Source: Methanosphaerula subterraneus | GTDB lineage: Archaea > Halobacteriota > Methanomicrobia > Methanomicrobiales > Methanospirillaceae | Direction: 5' to 3' | Assembly: GCF_052055875.1 (NCBI RefSeq) | Contig: NZ_CP170508.1 | Span: 1,922,001-1,986,000, forward strand | Length of the DNA stretch: 64,000 bases | Part shown: positions 49,890-57,488 of the stretch, one piece after another | Position numbering within the stretch: position 1 is the stretch's first letter | How the letters are laid out: every line of letters begins with the position of its first letter | Made by a program: the position numbers and the translations under genes | The notes under the pieces: generated by a model | The model's database searches: none | The model's input: the letters and a program-made list of their open reading frames with translations, nothing else | Told to the model about the DNA's origin: nothing

Positions 49890-50732
49890 ATGACCGATAT
49901 TCTGGTCATGCAGCGTGCGTACCGGATCGGAGGTGGGATGCGTTCGGATGATCTCGAGACATTCCATGTCCTCTCTCTTCTCGCTGACCAGGGACTGATC
50001 GACCATATCCAGGTCTATGTGGTCCCTGCCCCAGAAGAGATTCTGAATAGAGAGATTGAAGAGATCGCCACAACAGATGCAAGGATCGTTGTCCATGCTC
50101 CCCACCACCTTGACGGAGTGAACCCGGCTGACCCCTCACTGGGGGGGACCACGTCGGCAGCGGTCGGGGAGGCACAGATCGAAGCCGGGATGGCCGATGC
50201 GTTCGAGGTCGCCGATCGGCTCGACGCCTCCTATATCGTCGCCCATGCCGGCTACTTCGGTCACCTCGATCGGCAGACAGCCGTCAGCAATGTACGATCA
50301 TTCATCGACCGGTACCATGATCGTCGGCTCCTCATTGAGAACCTCCCCTCGGTCTATAAGGACCTGCAGTTCGTCGGAACGACGGCAGAGGAGCTCAAAT
50401 CCCTCAACCTCTCCAGGACCGGCGGGGTGTGCCTGGACTTCGCTCACCTCTACTGCACCGCCAACTATCTCTCAACCCCTTATGGGGAGATGCTGGCCGC
50501 TTTTTCAACCCTTCCGGTCAGATTCCACCACCTCTCTAACAGCAAAACCGGGTCGATCAAGGATCAACATCTGCCACTCGATCACCCTGACGGGGGGGTC
50601 CCGATCGATCAGGTGATGGCCTGGGTCAGAACCCATCCGGCGAATCAGACCAGCCTGGAGTATAAGAACAGCGACCATTCGATCTATCAGCAACAGCTGC
50701 AGGTCTTCGACGATCTGTACCGGCAGGCCTGA
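49890..50732 (+). CDS. TIM-barrel protein of the endonuclease IV/xylose-isomerase type
   Basis: 280 residues. Strand/loop motifs RIVVHAPHHLDG, YIVAHAGYFG, RRLLIENLPS, VCLDFAHLYC and RFHHLSNSK are typical of the AP endonuclease 2 fold, with the metal-binding His and Glu residues. It could be an AP endonuclease or a sugar isomerase/epimerase; motif reading cannot decide. Start ATG (MTDILVMQRAYRIG). Confidence 0.8.
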   Translation: MTDILVMQRAYRIGGGMRSDDLETFHVLSLLADQGLIDHIQVYVVPAPEEILNREIEEIATTDARIVVHAPHHLDGVNPADPSLGGTTSAAVGEAQIEAGMADAFEVADRLDASYIVAHAGYFGHLDRQTAVSNVRSFIDRYHDRRLLIENLPSVYKDLQFVGTTAEELKSLNLSRTGGVCLDFAHLYCTANYLSTPYGEMLAAFSTLPVRFHHLSNSKTGSIKDQHLPLDHPDGGVPIDQVMAWVRTHPANQTSLEYKNSDHSIYQQQLQVFDDLYRQA

Positions 50733-50811
50733 ATGTGAGGCGGGGAGTGGTGTCCAAGCATCCCCGGTCTCCTCAGAAGTAGGGCAGGGTGCGGGGTCTG
50801 GATATATCCGC

Positions 50812-51077
50812 GTGGACAGAACGATTGTGATCGTGGATTCGATCGCGCTCCTCGGGTATATTGCAGGCTTCTTCTCGACCCTCTCGTTCCTCCCACAGGT
50901 GGTCAAGTCAGTCTGGTGCAGGTCCACTCGGGACCTCTCCTGGGTGATGCTCGGCATGATGGTCGTCGGCTCGCACTCTTGTCCGACTATGGGCTGCCGG
51001 CCGGGCAGACGCCGATCGTCATCACCAACGGGGTGCTCTTCGTGCTGATCTCCACCCTGATCGGGGTCAAGATCTGA
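50812..51077 (+). pseudogene. Frameshifted SemiSWEET (PQ-loop) sugar transporter gene
   Basis: First part from GTG: IALLGYIAGFFSTLSFLPQV with the PQ motif, ending in SWVMLGMMVVG. The rest of the family, LALLSDYGLPAGQTPIVITN then GVLFVLISTLIGVKI, is read in another frame to a TGA at 51075-51077. A single one-base shift between about 50965 and 50975 would restore an 88-residue protein, the size expected for SemiSWEET. Either a sequencing error or an inactivated gene. Ends nine bases before the convergent regulator gene. Confidence 0.75.
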
Positions 51078-51086
51078 TTCGGATGA

Positions 51087-51575
51087 TCAGGAGATCCGTT
51101 TTCCGATGGTCTCGATCGCCTCGATGATCGTTTGCGGCTGTGGCTTCATGATCGCGACCGGGATATCGACGACCCGCTCTATGATCGAGGCGAGCACCGG
51201 GGCGCAGACGATTCCGCTCGCCCCCTCCTTCTCAGCCCGTACTGCGGCGATGATGCACTCCTCCAGGGAGTTGGCAGAATAGCCCTTGATGGTGCAGGTC
51301 CGCGCTCCGCAGGCGATCTCCTCTCCTTCGACCTCCTCGAGGACGAACTTGGCCGCGATGACGGCGATGAAGTCCCTGCCTCTTGGTTCGAGGATGTTGA
51401 TGATCCTGGTGACGGTCGAGAGGCGGGGGTCCCGCTCACCTGCGGTGATCTTGTAGAGCGTGGCTGCCGGGATCCCGGTCGCCTCGGCCAGCTCCCGAAC
51501 GGTCATGTCCCTTCGGCGCAGCTCCTCGTTCAGGGCGGCCTGAAACGAGGTGTCTAGTATACGTCTGATCATCAT
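51087..51575 (-). CDS. HTH regulator with a PrpR_N-like C-terminal domain
   Basis: 162 residues. Residues ~15-65 are an HTH (MTVRELAEATGIPAATLYKI). The C-terminal half, SANSLEECIIAAVRAEKEGA and VDIPVAIMKPQPQTI, recalls the N-terminal signal domain of PrpR-like activators, and contains cysteines in IACGARTC that may sense a ligand or metal. Divergent from the coenzyme M cluster across an AT-rich 102-base promoter region, so it is the likely regulator of that cluster. Confidence 0.7.
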   Translation of the reverse strand: MMIRRILDTSFQAALNEELRRRDMTVRELAEATGIPAATLYKITAGERDPRLSTVTRIINILEPRGRDFIAVIAAKFVLEEVEGEEIACGARTCTIKGYSANSLEECIIAAVRAEKEGASGIVCAPVLASIIERVVDIPVAIMKPQPQTIIEAIETIGKRIS

Positions 51576-51677
51576 GATACTACAATTGTATATAATATTT
51601 TAATATATTTTCCTTATTAGGTAATTTAAATTCAATATTCAGAGAAAGTATTTCATCTGGTATCCCCGAAGACTGGT
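51576..51677. promoter_or_regulatory. Divergent promoter region of the regulator and the coenzyme M cluster
   Basis: Very AT-rich. Perfect palindromes TACAATTGTA (51581-51590) and AATTTAAATT (51623-51632). TATA-like elements: TATATAATAT near 51590 and TTTAAATT near 51626. The first palindrome sits at the regulator's own start; both could be operators. Confidence 0.5.
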
Positions 51678-52460
51678 ATGGATGCGTACCAAATCAGGGA
51701 GATCACCCTTCTCCCTGGCATCAGCCGGGACGGGGTGCGGGAGACCTTCGACGAGATCGTGATCCGCCCGGGGGACACAATCTCGATCGTGGGTCCGACC
51801 GGATCGGGAAAGACTGCGCTGATCAACGACATCGAGGTCTTTGCACAGCAGGACACCGCGACCGGGAGGAGTGTGCTGGTGAACGGAGCACTGCCGCCTG
51901 ACACTCTGGTCAGGGACCCTTCACAGAAGCCGATCGCCCTGATCACCCAGCACACCAAGTGCCTGGCCGACCTCTCGGTCCTGGAATTCCTGTCCATGCA
52001 TCTGCAGGCCCGGAAGTGTACAGACCCGGCGAGGACCGAGGAGACGATCACCCTGGCCAACCAGTTCACCGGCGAGGCGATCACCGGAACGATGCGGATG
52101 ACCGCCCTCTCCGGCGGGCAGACCCGGTCACTGATGGTGGCTGATGCGATCGTGATCAGCGATACCCCGCTGATCTTGCTCGATGAGATCGAAAACGCCG
52201 GGATCTTCAAGGATCGGGTGATAGCCTCGCTGAAAGAACATCAGCGGGCTGTGCTCTTTGTCACCCACGACCCTTACGTCTCCCTCCTATCAGACCGCCG
52301 GATCGTGATGCAGCACGGGGCGGTCGTGAAGGTGATCGAGTCGGACGGGTCAGAGCAGGAGGCGTTGACCGCAGTCGCAGGGATCGATACCCTTCTCTAT
52401 TCTCTCCGGGAGCGGATCCGGGCCGGCGAGCAGATCACAGGCGGGGTGAAGGTCGCATGA
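51678..52460 (+). CDS. ABC-type ATPase of the coenzyme M cluster
   Basis: 260 residues. Walker A GPTGSGKTALIN, Q-loop region, ABC signature LSGGQTRSLMVADA, Walker B LILLDEIENAG and His switch FVTHD, all intact. No permease or substrate-binding gene accompanies it, so it is probably a soluble ATPase rather than an importer. First of six overlapping genes that end with cysteate synthase and sulfopyruvate decarboxylase. Stop overlaps next start by four bases. Confidence 0.85.
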   Translation: MDAYQIREITLLPGISRDGVRETFDEIVIRPGDTISIVGPTGSGKTALINDIEVFAQQDTATGRSVLVNGALPPDTLVRDPSQKPIALITQHTKCLADLSVLEFLSMHLQARKCTDPARTEETITLANQFTGEAITGTMRMTALSGGQTRSLMVADAIVISDTPLILLDEIENAGIFKDRVIASLKEHQRAVLFVTHDPYVSLLSDRRIVMQHGAVVKVIESDGSEQEALTAVAGIDTLLYSLRERIRAGEQITGGVKVA

Positions 52461-53164
52461 AACTGATCGCGATCGCCGGCCCCCCGAGCGCCGGCAAGAC
52501 GGCCGTGGCCAGGCAGGTGATCCGGCAATTGCAGGGAGAACATCGGATCGCCTACCTCAAGGTCGACGTCGTCCGGGCTTTTGAGGACCAGGAGCTGAAG
52601 CAGGAGTTCTCGATCCCGACCAGGATCGTCTACTCCGGCGACCTCTGCCCTGACCACACTGGGATAATGGTCCTGCTGGACGGGCTCTCCTGGGCAGAGG
52701 AGCAGGGGGCCGACCTGCTGATCTATGAGAGTGCCGGCCTCTGTCTCCGGTGCACTCCCTTCACGACACAGGCCCTTGGGGTCGTGGTGGTCAGCGCCGT
52801 CAGCGGCTCCAGCACTCCGCTGAAGATGGCGCCGATGATCGCCCTCGCCGATATCGCGGTGGTGACCAGGGTGGACCTGGTCTCGCAGGCAGAGAAGGAG
52901 GTCTTCCGGGAGTGTATCCGGGAGGTGAGCCCGGGTGTCGACATCATTGAGACCAATGCTGTGCAGGGGACTGGTCTTCGGTACCTGGTCGAGCGGATAA
53001 CCCGGGCAGAGGAGGTCACCGATCCCGCGACGATCGTCCTCCGCGGCAGCCCTCCGCTCGGGGTCTGCACCATCTGCGTCGGCAAGAAGGAGATCGGCTG
53101 GCAGCATCACTTCGGGGTGCTCAGGCAGCTCGATAACGCCGATCATCTCTTCAGGGGTGACTGA
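52457..53164 (+). CDS. P-loop GTPase of HypB/UreG/CobW type
   Basis: 235 residues. P-loop IAGPPSAGKTAVARQ, then LLIYESAG in the switch region, and TRVDLVS where NKxD is expected (variant). It has Cys pairs CLRC and a C-terminal CTICVGKKEIGWQHHFG, possibly metal-binding. GTPases of this type insert nickel or other metals into partner enzymes. Overlaps the ABC-ATPase gene (ATGA). Confidence 0.8.
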   Translation: MKLIAIAGPPSAGKTAVARQVIRQLQGEHRIAYLKVDVVRAFEDQELKQEFSIPTRIVYSGDLCPDHTGIMVLLDGLSWAEEQGADLLIYESAGLCLRCTPFTTQALGVVVVSAVSGSSTPLKMAPMIALADIAVVTRVDLVSQAEKEVFRECIREVSPGVDIIETNAVQGTGLRYLVERITRAEEVTDPATIVLRGSPPLGVCTICVGKKEIGWQHHFGVLRQLDNADHLFRGD

Positions 53165-53165
53165 A

Positions 53166-53801
53166 ATGGCCGGATGGACTCCCCCGGGCAGGGACTGCGG
53201 GGCCTGCGGGGCGTCGGGCTGCGATAGGTTCATCACTCTGGTCGGAGAGGGGAGCAAGGAGGTGCAGAGCTGTCCGTTCTTCCGGGAGGAGGGGACGGTG
53301 GACCCGCCGGTCCGAGGGATCGCCTCGCCGTATACCGGGGTGGATGTCCATGGAGCCGTGTACGACTTTGTGCTCGCCCCGCTCCCGGGAGAGGTATCGG
53401 CCAGGAAGGGGATCGTCCCGTTCCGGCCCGACCTGGTCGAGCGATGGGGGATCCAGGCAGGGGATATCGTCTCCGGCCGGCCTGCCGGCCCTGGCTGCCC
53501 GGTGTACCATGTCCTCCGGGTCATAACGGCCAATCCGGTGACCGGGGTGCTGGTCTGCCATACCGTCGGCCCGCTGGTGGCACGGAATGCCGGGGTGGAG
53601 GTGCACGACGTGCAGGCCTATCATGTGGCCTCCTTTGAAGGGGTCGCTGAGGTCTTTGCAGCCCCGCCGGTGCTGGGGAAGAGGCAACGGTTTCTGCCCG
53701 GCTCGTGCATGATCAACCTCTCGCACACTGCAGTGGTGAACATGGTGATGCAGAAGTCGTTCGGGCTCCATATCAGACTCGAGGATATCAGGATACTATG
53801 A
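53166..53801 (+). CDS. Fe-S protein of the coenzyme M cluster
   Basis: 211 residues. Cys-rich N-terminus (GRDCGACGASGCDRF) and CPFF form a likely 4Fe-4S site like that of CODH/ACS-type 4Fe-4S domains. The rest has GIVPFRPDLVERWGI and a second Cys (GPGCPVYHV). Start chosen at the ATG after AGGGGTGA; an upstream GTG at 53157 overlaps the GTPase stop. No confident family. Between GTPase and DUF39 protein, all overlapping. Confidence 0.75.
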   Translation: MAGWTPPGRDCGACGASGCDRFITLVGEGSKEVQSCPFFREEGTVDPPVRGIASPYTGVDVHGAVYDFVLAPLPGEVSARKGIVPFRPDLVERWGIQAGDIVSGRPAGPGCPVYHVLRVITANPVTGVLVCHTVGPLVARNAGVEVHDVQAYHVASFEGVAEVFAAPPVLGKRQRFLPGSCMINLSHTAVVNMVMQKSFGLHIRLEDIRIL

Positions 53802-55042
53802 AGACCATCGACGAGATCAACAGCAGGATCCGGGAGGGGACGGCGGTCGTGCTGACGGCAGATGAACTGAAGGCCAGGGTCAGGGCCGGGGAGACGGTCA
53901 CCCCCGAGGAGGTGGACGTTGTCACCACCGGCACCTTCGGGGTGATGTCGGGGACGATGGCGGTTCTCTCGTTTTCGGTGGCGAAGCCGGGAACCTTCCG
54001 GAAAGCCGAGCGGGTACTGCTGAACGGGGTGCCGGCCTATCCCGGCCCCTGTCCGAACGAGCGGAATGGGATCGTGGACCTGGTGGTCTACGGGACCACT
54101 CACCGCGACCATCGGTACGGCGGCGGTCACCTTTTCCGGGAGATCGTCGAGGGCAGAACGATCGCGGTCGAGGTTCTGGCAGGTGAGCAGACCCTGGAGA
54201 CCACGATCACCCTGGACCAGATGGGGCTGGCCCGGATCATCGCGACACGGATGGCGTTTCGGAACTACCATGCGATGATCAATCGCTCGCCCGACCCGGT
54301 CCAGACGATCTTCTCGGTGACCGGCCTGGCCGGCGCCTGCACCGAGGTCTCGGTATCCGGCTGCGGGGAGATCAACCCCCTCGAGAACGATCCCGGGCGG
54401 CGGTTCATCGGCACCGGGACCAGGGTGCTGCTGAACGGCGGAACCGGGTACGTGATCGGCGAAGGGACCCGCTCCAGCCAGGAGAAGCCGAACCTCTCGG
54501 TCTATGGGAACATGAAGGGGATGGACCCCCTGATGATGGGCGGATTCATCACCTCTGCAGGGCCCGAATGCCTGACCTCGCTCGCGGCTCCGATCCCGGT
54601 GCTGGACCAGGCAGCGCTCGACCAGTTGCTGGTTCTGGATGCGCAGGTCAATCTGCCGATTGCAGGGATCAATGACCGGACCGGGTGTGCTGCCTCATGG
54701 TACAGCGAGGTCTGGCAGGGGACCGACCATCAGGTCCGGAACGATCCGTCGGGTTGTATCCACTGCGAAACGTGCAGTGTAGCCGCCCTCTGCCCGACTG
54801 GGGCGATCAGTCCGGATGCGGTGATAGACCGGGACCGGTGCGTGAACTGTGGGACCTGCGTGCAGGTCTGCCCTGGATCGGCCTTCTCCGGGAGTCTCGG
54901 CGCGGTCACCTACGAAGGAAGGGCGGTGCCGATCACCCTCCGCCAGTCCGACCGGGTCCGTGGGGCACGCCTCTGTACAGAACTCAAGGAGCGGATCCAG
55001 GCCGGCACCTTCAGTCTCACCGGAAAGGTCGATTCCCTATGA
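53798..55042 (+). CDS. DUF39 (COG1900) protein with C-terminal ferredoxin; methanogenesis marker 16-like
   Basis: 414 residues. The N-terminal ~330 residues are DUF39 (VTTGTFGVMSGTMAVLSFSV; GCGEINPLENDPGRRFIGTG; LNGGTGYVIGEGTRSS). DUF39/COG1900 members work in homocysteine synthesis from sulfide and aspartate semialdehyde in Methanosarcina. The C-terminal ~80 residues carry two 4Fe-4S motifs (CIHCETCSVAALCP and CVNCGTCVQVCP). The ATG overlaps the Fe-S gene (ATGA). I believe the methanogenesis-marker-16 group has this architecture, but could not check it. Confidence 0.85.
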   Translation: MKTIDEINSRIREGTAVVLTADELKARVRAGETVTPEEVDVVTTGTFGVMSGTMAVLSFSVAKPGTFRKAERVLLNGVPAYPGPCPNERNGIVDLVVYGTTHRDHRYGGGHLFREIVEGRTIAVEVLAGEQTLETTITLDQMGLARIIATRMAFRNYHAMINRSPDPVQTIFSVTGLAGACTEVSVSGCGEINPLENDPGRRFIGTGTRVLLNGGTGYVIGEGTRSSQEKPNLSVYGNMKGMDPLMMGGFITSAGPECLTSLAAPIPVLDQAALDQLLVLDAQVNLPIAGINDRTGCAASWYSEVWQGTDHQVRNDPSGCIHCETCSVAALCPTGAISPDAVIDRDRCVNCGTCVQVCPGSAFSGSLGAVTYEGRAVPITLRQSDRVRGARLCTELKERIQAGTFSLTGKVDSL

Positions 55043-56316
55043 GTGGAGACTACCTGCTCAGGTGTCCGGCGTGCGGACTGGCGATCGAGGATCACTACAC
55101 CTCGGCCTGCCCGGCCGGCCACCCGGATCTCCTGGTGACCGAATACCCGGAGCGGACCCTCTCCCTCTCAGACCAGCCCGGGATCTTCCGGTATGAGGCC
55201 TGGCTGCCAGTCAGGGGCCGGCTTCCGTTCACCGGGGGGACCGTCACCTACCAGAGCAGCGGGCTGGCCGCAGAGCTCGGCCTTCCGCACCTCTTCATCG
55301 GGTTCAACGGCTACTGGCCGGAGCGAGGGGCCGATCTGGTCACCTGCTCATTCAAGGAGCTCGAGGCGGTCCCGACGATGCTCCGTGCGATCGAGCGAAC
55401 TGAGAGTGTGCTGGTCGTCGCCTCTGCAGGGAACACGGCCCGGGCATTCTGCCAGGTCTCGGCTCTGACCGGGATCCCGATTGTGATCGTGGTCCCGCAG
55501 TCGGCCCTTCCCCGGCTCTGGACCATCGAGCCCGCTCCTGGGGCGCTGGTGATCGGGGTCGACGGCGATTATGCCGATGCGATCGCCTACAGCACGGCGC
55601 TGGCAGCTGCAGATCCGCGTCTTATCCCCGAGGGAGGCGCCCGGAACGTAGCCCGCCGGGATGGGATGGGGACCGTGCTGCTCGACGGGGCGGTGACGAT
55701 CGGGCGTATCCCTGACCATTATGTTCAGGCCGTAGGATCAGGGACCGGGGGGATCGCGGCGTATGAGGCCGCCTCCCGGCTGATCTGGGACGGGCGGTTC
55801 GGGGGAGAACTCCCGACCCTTCATCTCTCCCAGAACCTGCCCTTTGTCCCGATGGTGGCGGCCAGGGAGCGGCATACCCGCGACCTCCTGGTCGGCCCCG
55901 GAACACCGTACACCGCAGAGGCCGAACAGGAGGTCTCTGCACCAGTACTGACCAACCGGACCCCGCCGTATGGGGTTCCTGGTGGTACCTTCGACGCGCT
56001 CGAGGCGACCGGGGGAGAGATGTACGCGATCAGCAACGGCCTGGCCCGAGCGGCCGGGATTCTCTTCACCGACTGCGAGGGGATCGACCTCGACCCGGCC
56101 GCAGCGGTCGCGACGGCCTCGCTGGTCAGGGCAGTCGAGGCGGGTACGATCGATCGCGAGTCGACGGTGCTGTTGAACATCACCGGCGGCGGGTACGATC
56201 GGGTCGCCGAGGAGCATGCCCTGCTCCCAACCGTGGCCAGGTACCTGGTCTCTGCCGGCGTCCCAGATGAGAATATCAGAAGAGCCGTGATCACCTGGGT
56301 GAACGACAATGCATGA
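55039..56316 (+). CDS. Cysteate synthase (threonine-synthase-like PLP enzyme)
   Basis: 425 residues. PLP lysine at ~106 in VTCSFKELEAVP, zinc-ribbon-like N-terminus CPACG...CPAGH, and SAGNTARAFCQVSALTG. Makes cysteate from phosphoserine and sulfite, the first committed step of coenzyme M in Methanosarcinales/Methanomicrobiales. The adjacent ComDE makes the identification safe against true threonine synthase. Start ATG overlaps the DUF39 stop (ATGA); overlaps ComDE by eight bases. Confidence 0.9.
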   Translation: MSGDYLLRCPACGLAIEDHYTSACPAGHPDLLVTEYPERTLSLSDQPGIFRYEAWLPVRGRLPFTGGTVTYQSSGLAAELGLPHLFIGFNGYWPERGADLVTCSFKELEAVPTMLRAIERTESVLVVASAGNTARAFCQVSALTGIPIVIVVPQSALPRLWTIEPAPGALVIGVDGDYADAIAYSTALAAADPRLIPEGGARNVARRDGMGTVLLDGAVTIGRIPDHYVQAVGSGTGGIAAYEAASRLIWDGRFGGELPTLHLSQNLPFVPMVAARERHTRDLLVGPGTPYTAEAEQEVSAPVLTNRTPPYGVPGGTFDALEATGGEMYAISNGLARAAGILFTDCEGIDLDPAAAVATASLVRAVEAGTIDRESTVLLNITGGGYDRVAEEHALLPTVARYLVSAGVPDENIRRAVITWVNDNA

Positions 56317-57421
56317 AGCGGACCTGATTACCATCCTCTCCGAACAGAAGATCGACCTGGTCGCCACCCTCCCCTGCGACCGAACCAGGGATCTCTGCCC
56401 GCTGATCACCGCTGATTTCCCTGAGATCCAGGTGAACCGGGAGGAGGACGGGGTCGGTGTCTGCGCCGGGGCGGCGCTCGGGGGGGCCAGGCCGGCGCTG
56501 GTGATCCAGAGCTCCGGCCTCGGCAACTCGCTCAATGCCCTGATGTCGTTGACGATGACCTACCGCCTTCCGCTCCCGATCATCGCCAGCTGGCGCGGGG
56601 TCTATCATGAGGCGATTCCGGCCCAGGTCCCGTTCAACCGGCCGCTTCCGGCGGTGCTGGAGGCGCTCGGGATCCCCTACCGGGTCATCAGGGAGGTCGG
56701 CGAGCTGAGCCTGGTCGGCCAGGTGATCGAGGGGGCGTTTGCAGAACATACCCCCTCTGTTGCCCTGATCTCCCCGAAGGTATGGGAAGGGGATTGCGGA
56801 TGTACAGCCGCCGGCCCGGCTCCCTCGCGGGCACGGACCTCAGAGCTCTGCTATCGGCGGCAGATCAGAGAGCCCGTGATGAGCAGGTCGGAGGCAATCG
56901 GGGTGATCAGCAGGGCTCTGACCGATCAGGCGGTTGTGGCCAACATCGGGGTGCCAAGCAAGGAACTCTATGCGCACCATGACCGGCCATTGAACTTCTA
57001 TATGCTCGGCAGTTACACCCAGGCCACCCCGGTCGGGTTCGGACTGGCCTCGGTGACCGATCGGGATGTCTGGGTGATCGACGGGGACGGGAGTATGCTC
57101 GGCACTGGAGTCCTGCCGGCCGTGGGGGCGGCCCGTCCCCGAAACCTTTGGATCTTCTGCCTGGACAACGGGGCGTTCGGCTCGACCGGCAACCAGCCGA
57201 CCTATGCGGCGACCGGGGTGGACCTTGAACTGATGGCCCGGGCGGCCGGTCTATCAGCGACCGTCAAGGTCCAGGATGCCGCAGAGCTGGCAGCGGTCTG
57301 CCGTGACAGGGTGGACGCCCCCCTCTTCGTCCACGTACTGATCAGACCGGGGAACACCCAGGTACCGAACATCCCCCTCCCTCCAGAGGCGATCAGAGAC
57401 CGGTTCATTGGGGCCCTCTGA
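56309..57421 (+). CDS. comDE: Sulfopyruvate decarboxylase, fused alpha-beta subunits
   Basis: 370 residues. The N-terminal ~165 residues match ComD (REEDGVGVCAGAALGGARPA; SSGLGNSLNALMSL) and the rest matches ComE with TPP-binding GDGSMLGTGVLPAVGAARPR and DNGAFGSTGNQPT. TPP enzyme that turns sulfopyruvate into sulfoacetaldehyde. In Methanocaldococcus the two subunits are separate genes; here they are fused, as in other Methanomicrobia. Last gene of the cluster. Confidence 0.95.
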   Translation: MHEADLITILSEQKIDLVATLPCDRTRDLCPLITADFPEIQVNREEDGVGVCAGAALGGARPALVIQSSGLGNSLNALMSLTMTYRLPLPIIASWRGVYHEAIPAQVPFNRPLPAVLEALGIPYRVIREVGELSLVGQVIEGAFAEHTPSVALISPKVWEGDCGCTAAGPAPSRARTSELCYRRQIREPVMSRSEAIGVISRALTDQAVVANIGVPSKELYAHHDRPLNFYMLGSYTQATPVGFGLASVTDRDVWVIDGDGSMLGTGVLPAVGAARPRNLWIFCLDNGAFGSTGNQPTYAATGVDLELMARAAGLSATVKVQDAAELAAVCRDRVDAPLFVHVLIRPGNTQVPNIPLPPEAIRDRFIGAL

Positions 57422-57435
57422 GCCCTTCAACTAAA

Positions 57436-57446
57436 CTTATAAACAC
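57436..57446 (+). promoter_or_regulatory. Putative TATA box of the HEAT-repeat gene
   Basis: CTTATAAACAC follows the comDE stop. Transcription would start near 57465, so either the TTG (57462) or the ATG (57489) could begin the protein. Confidence 0.45.
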
Positions 57447-57488
57447 TTTCTCCTCCTTCTTTTGATCACCAATCCGGTGGACAGACAG

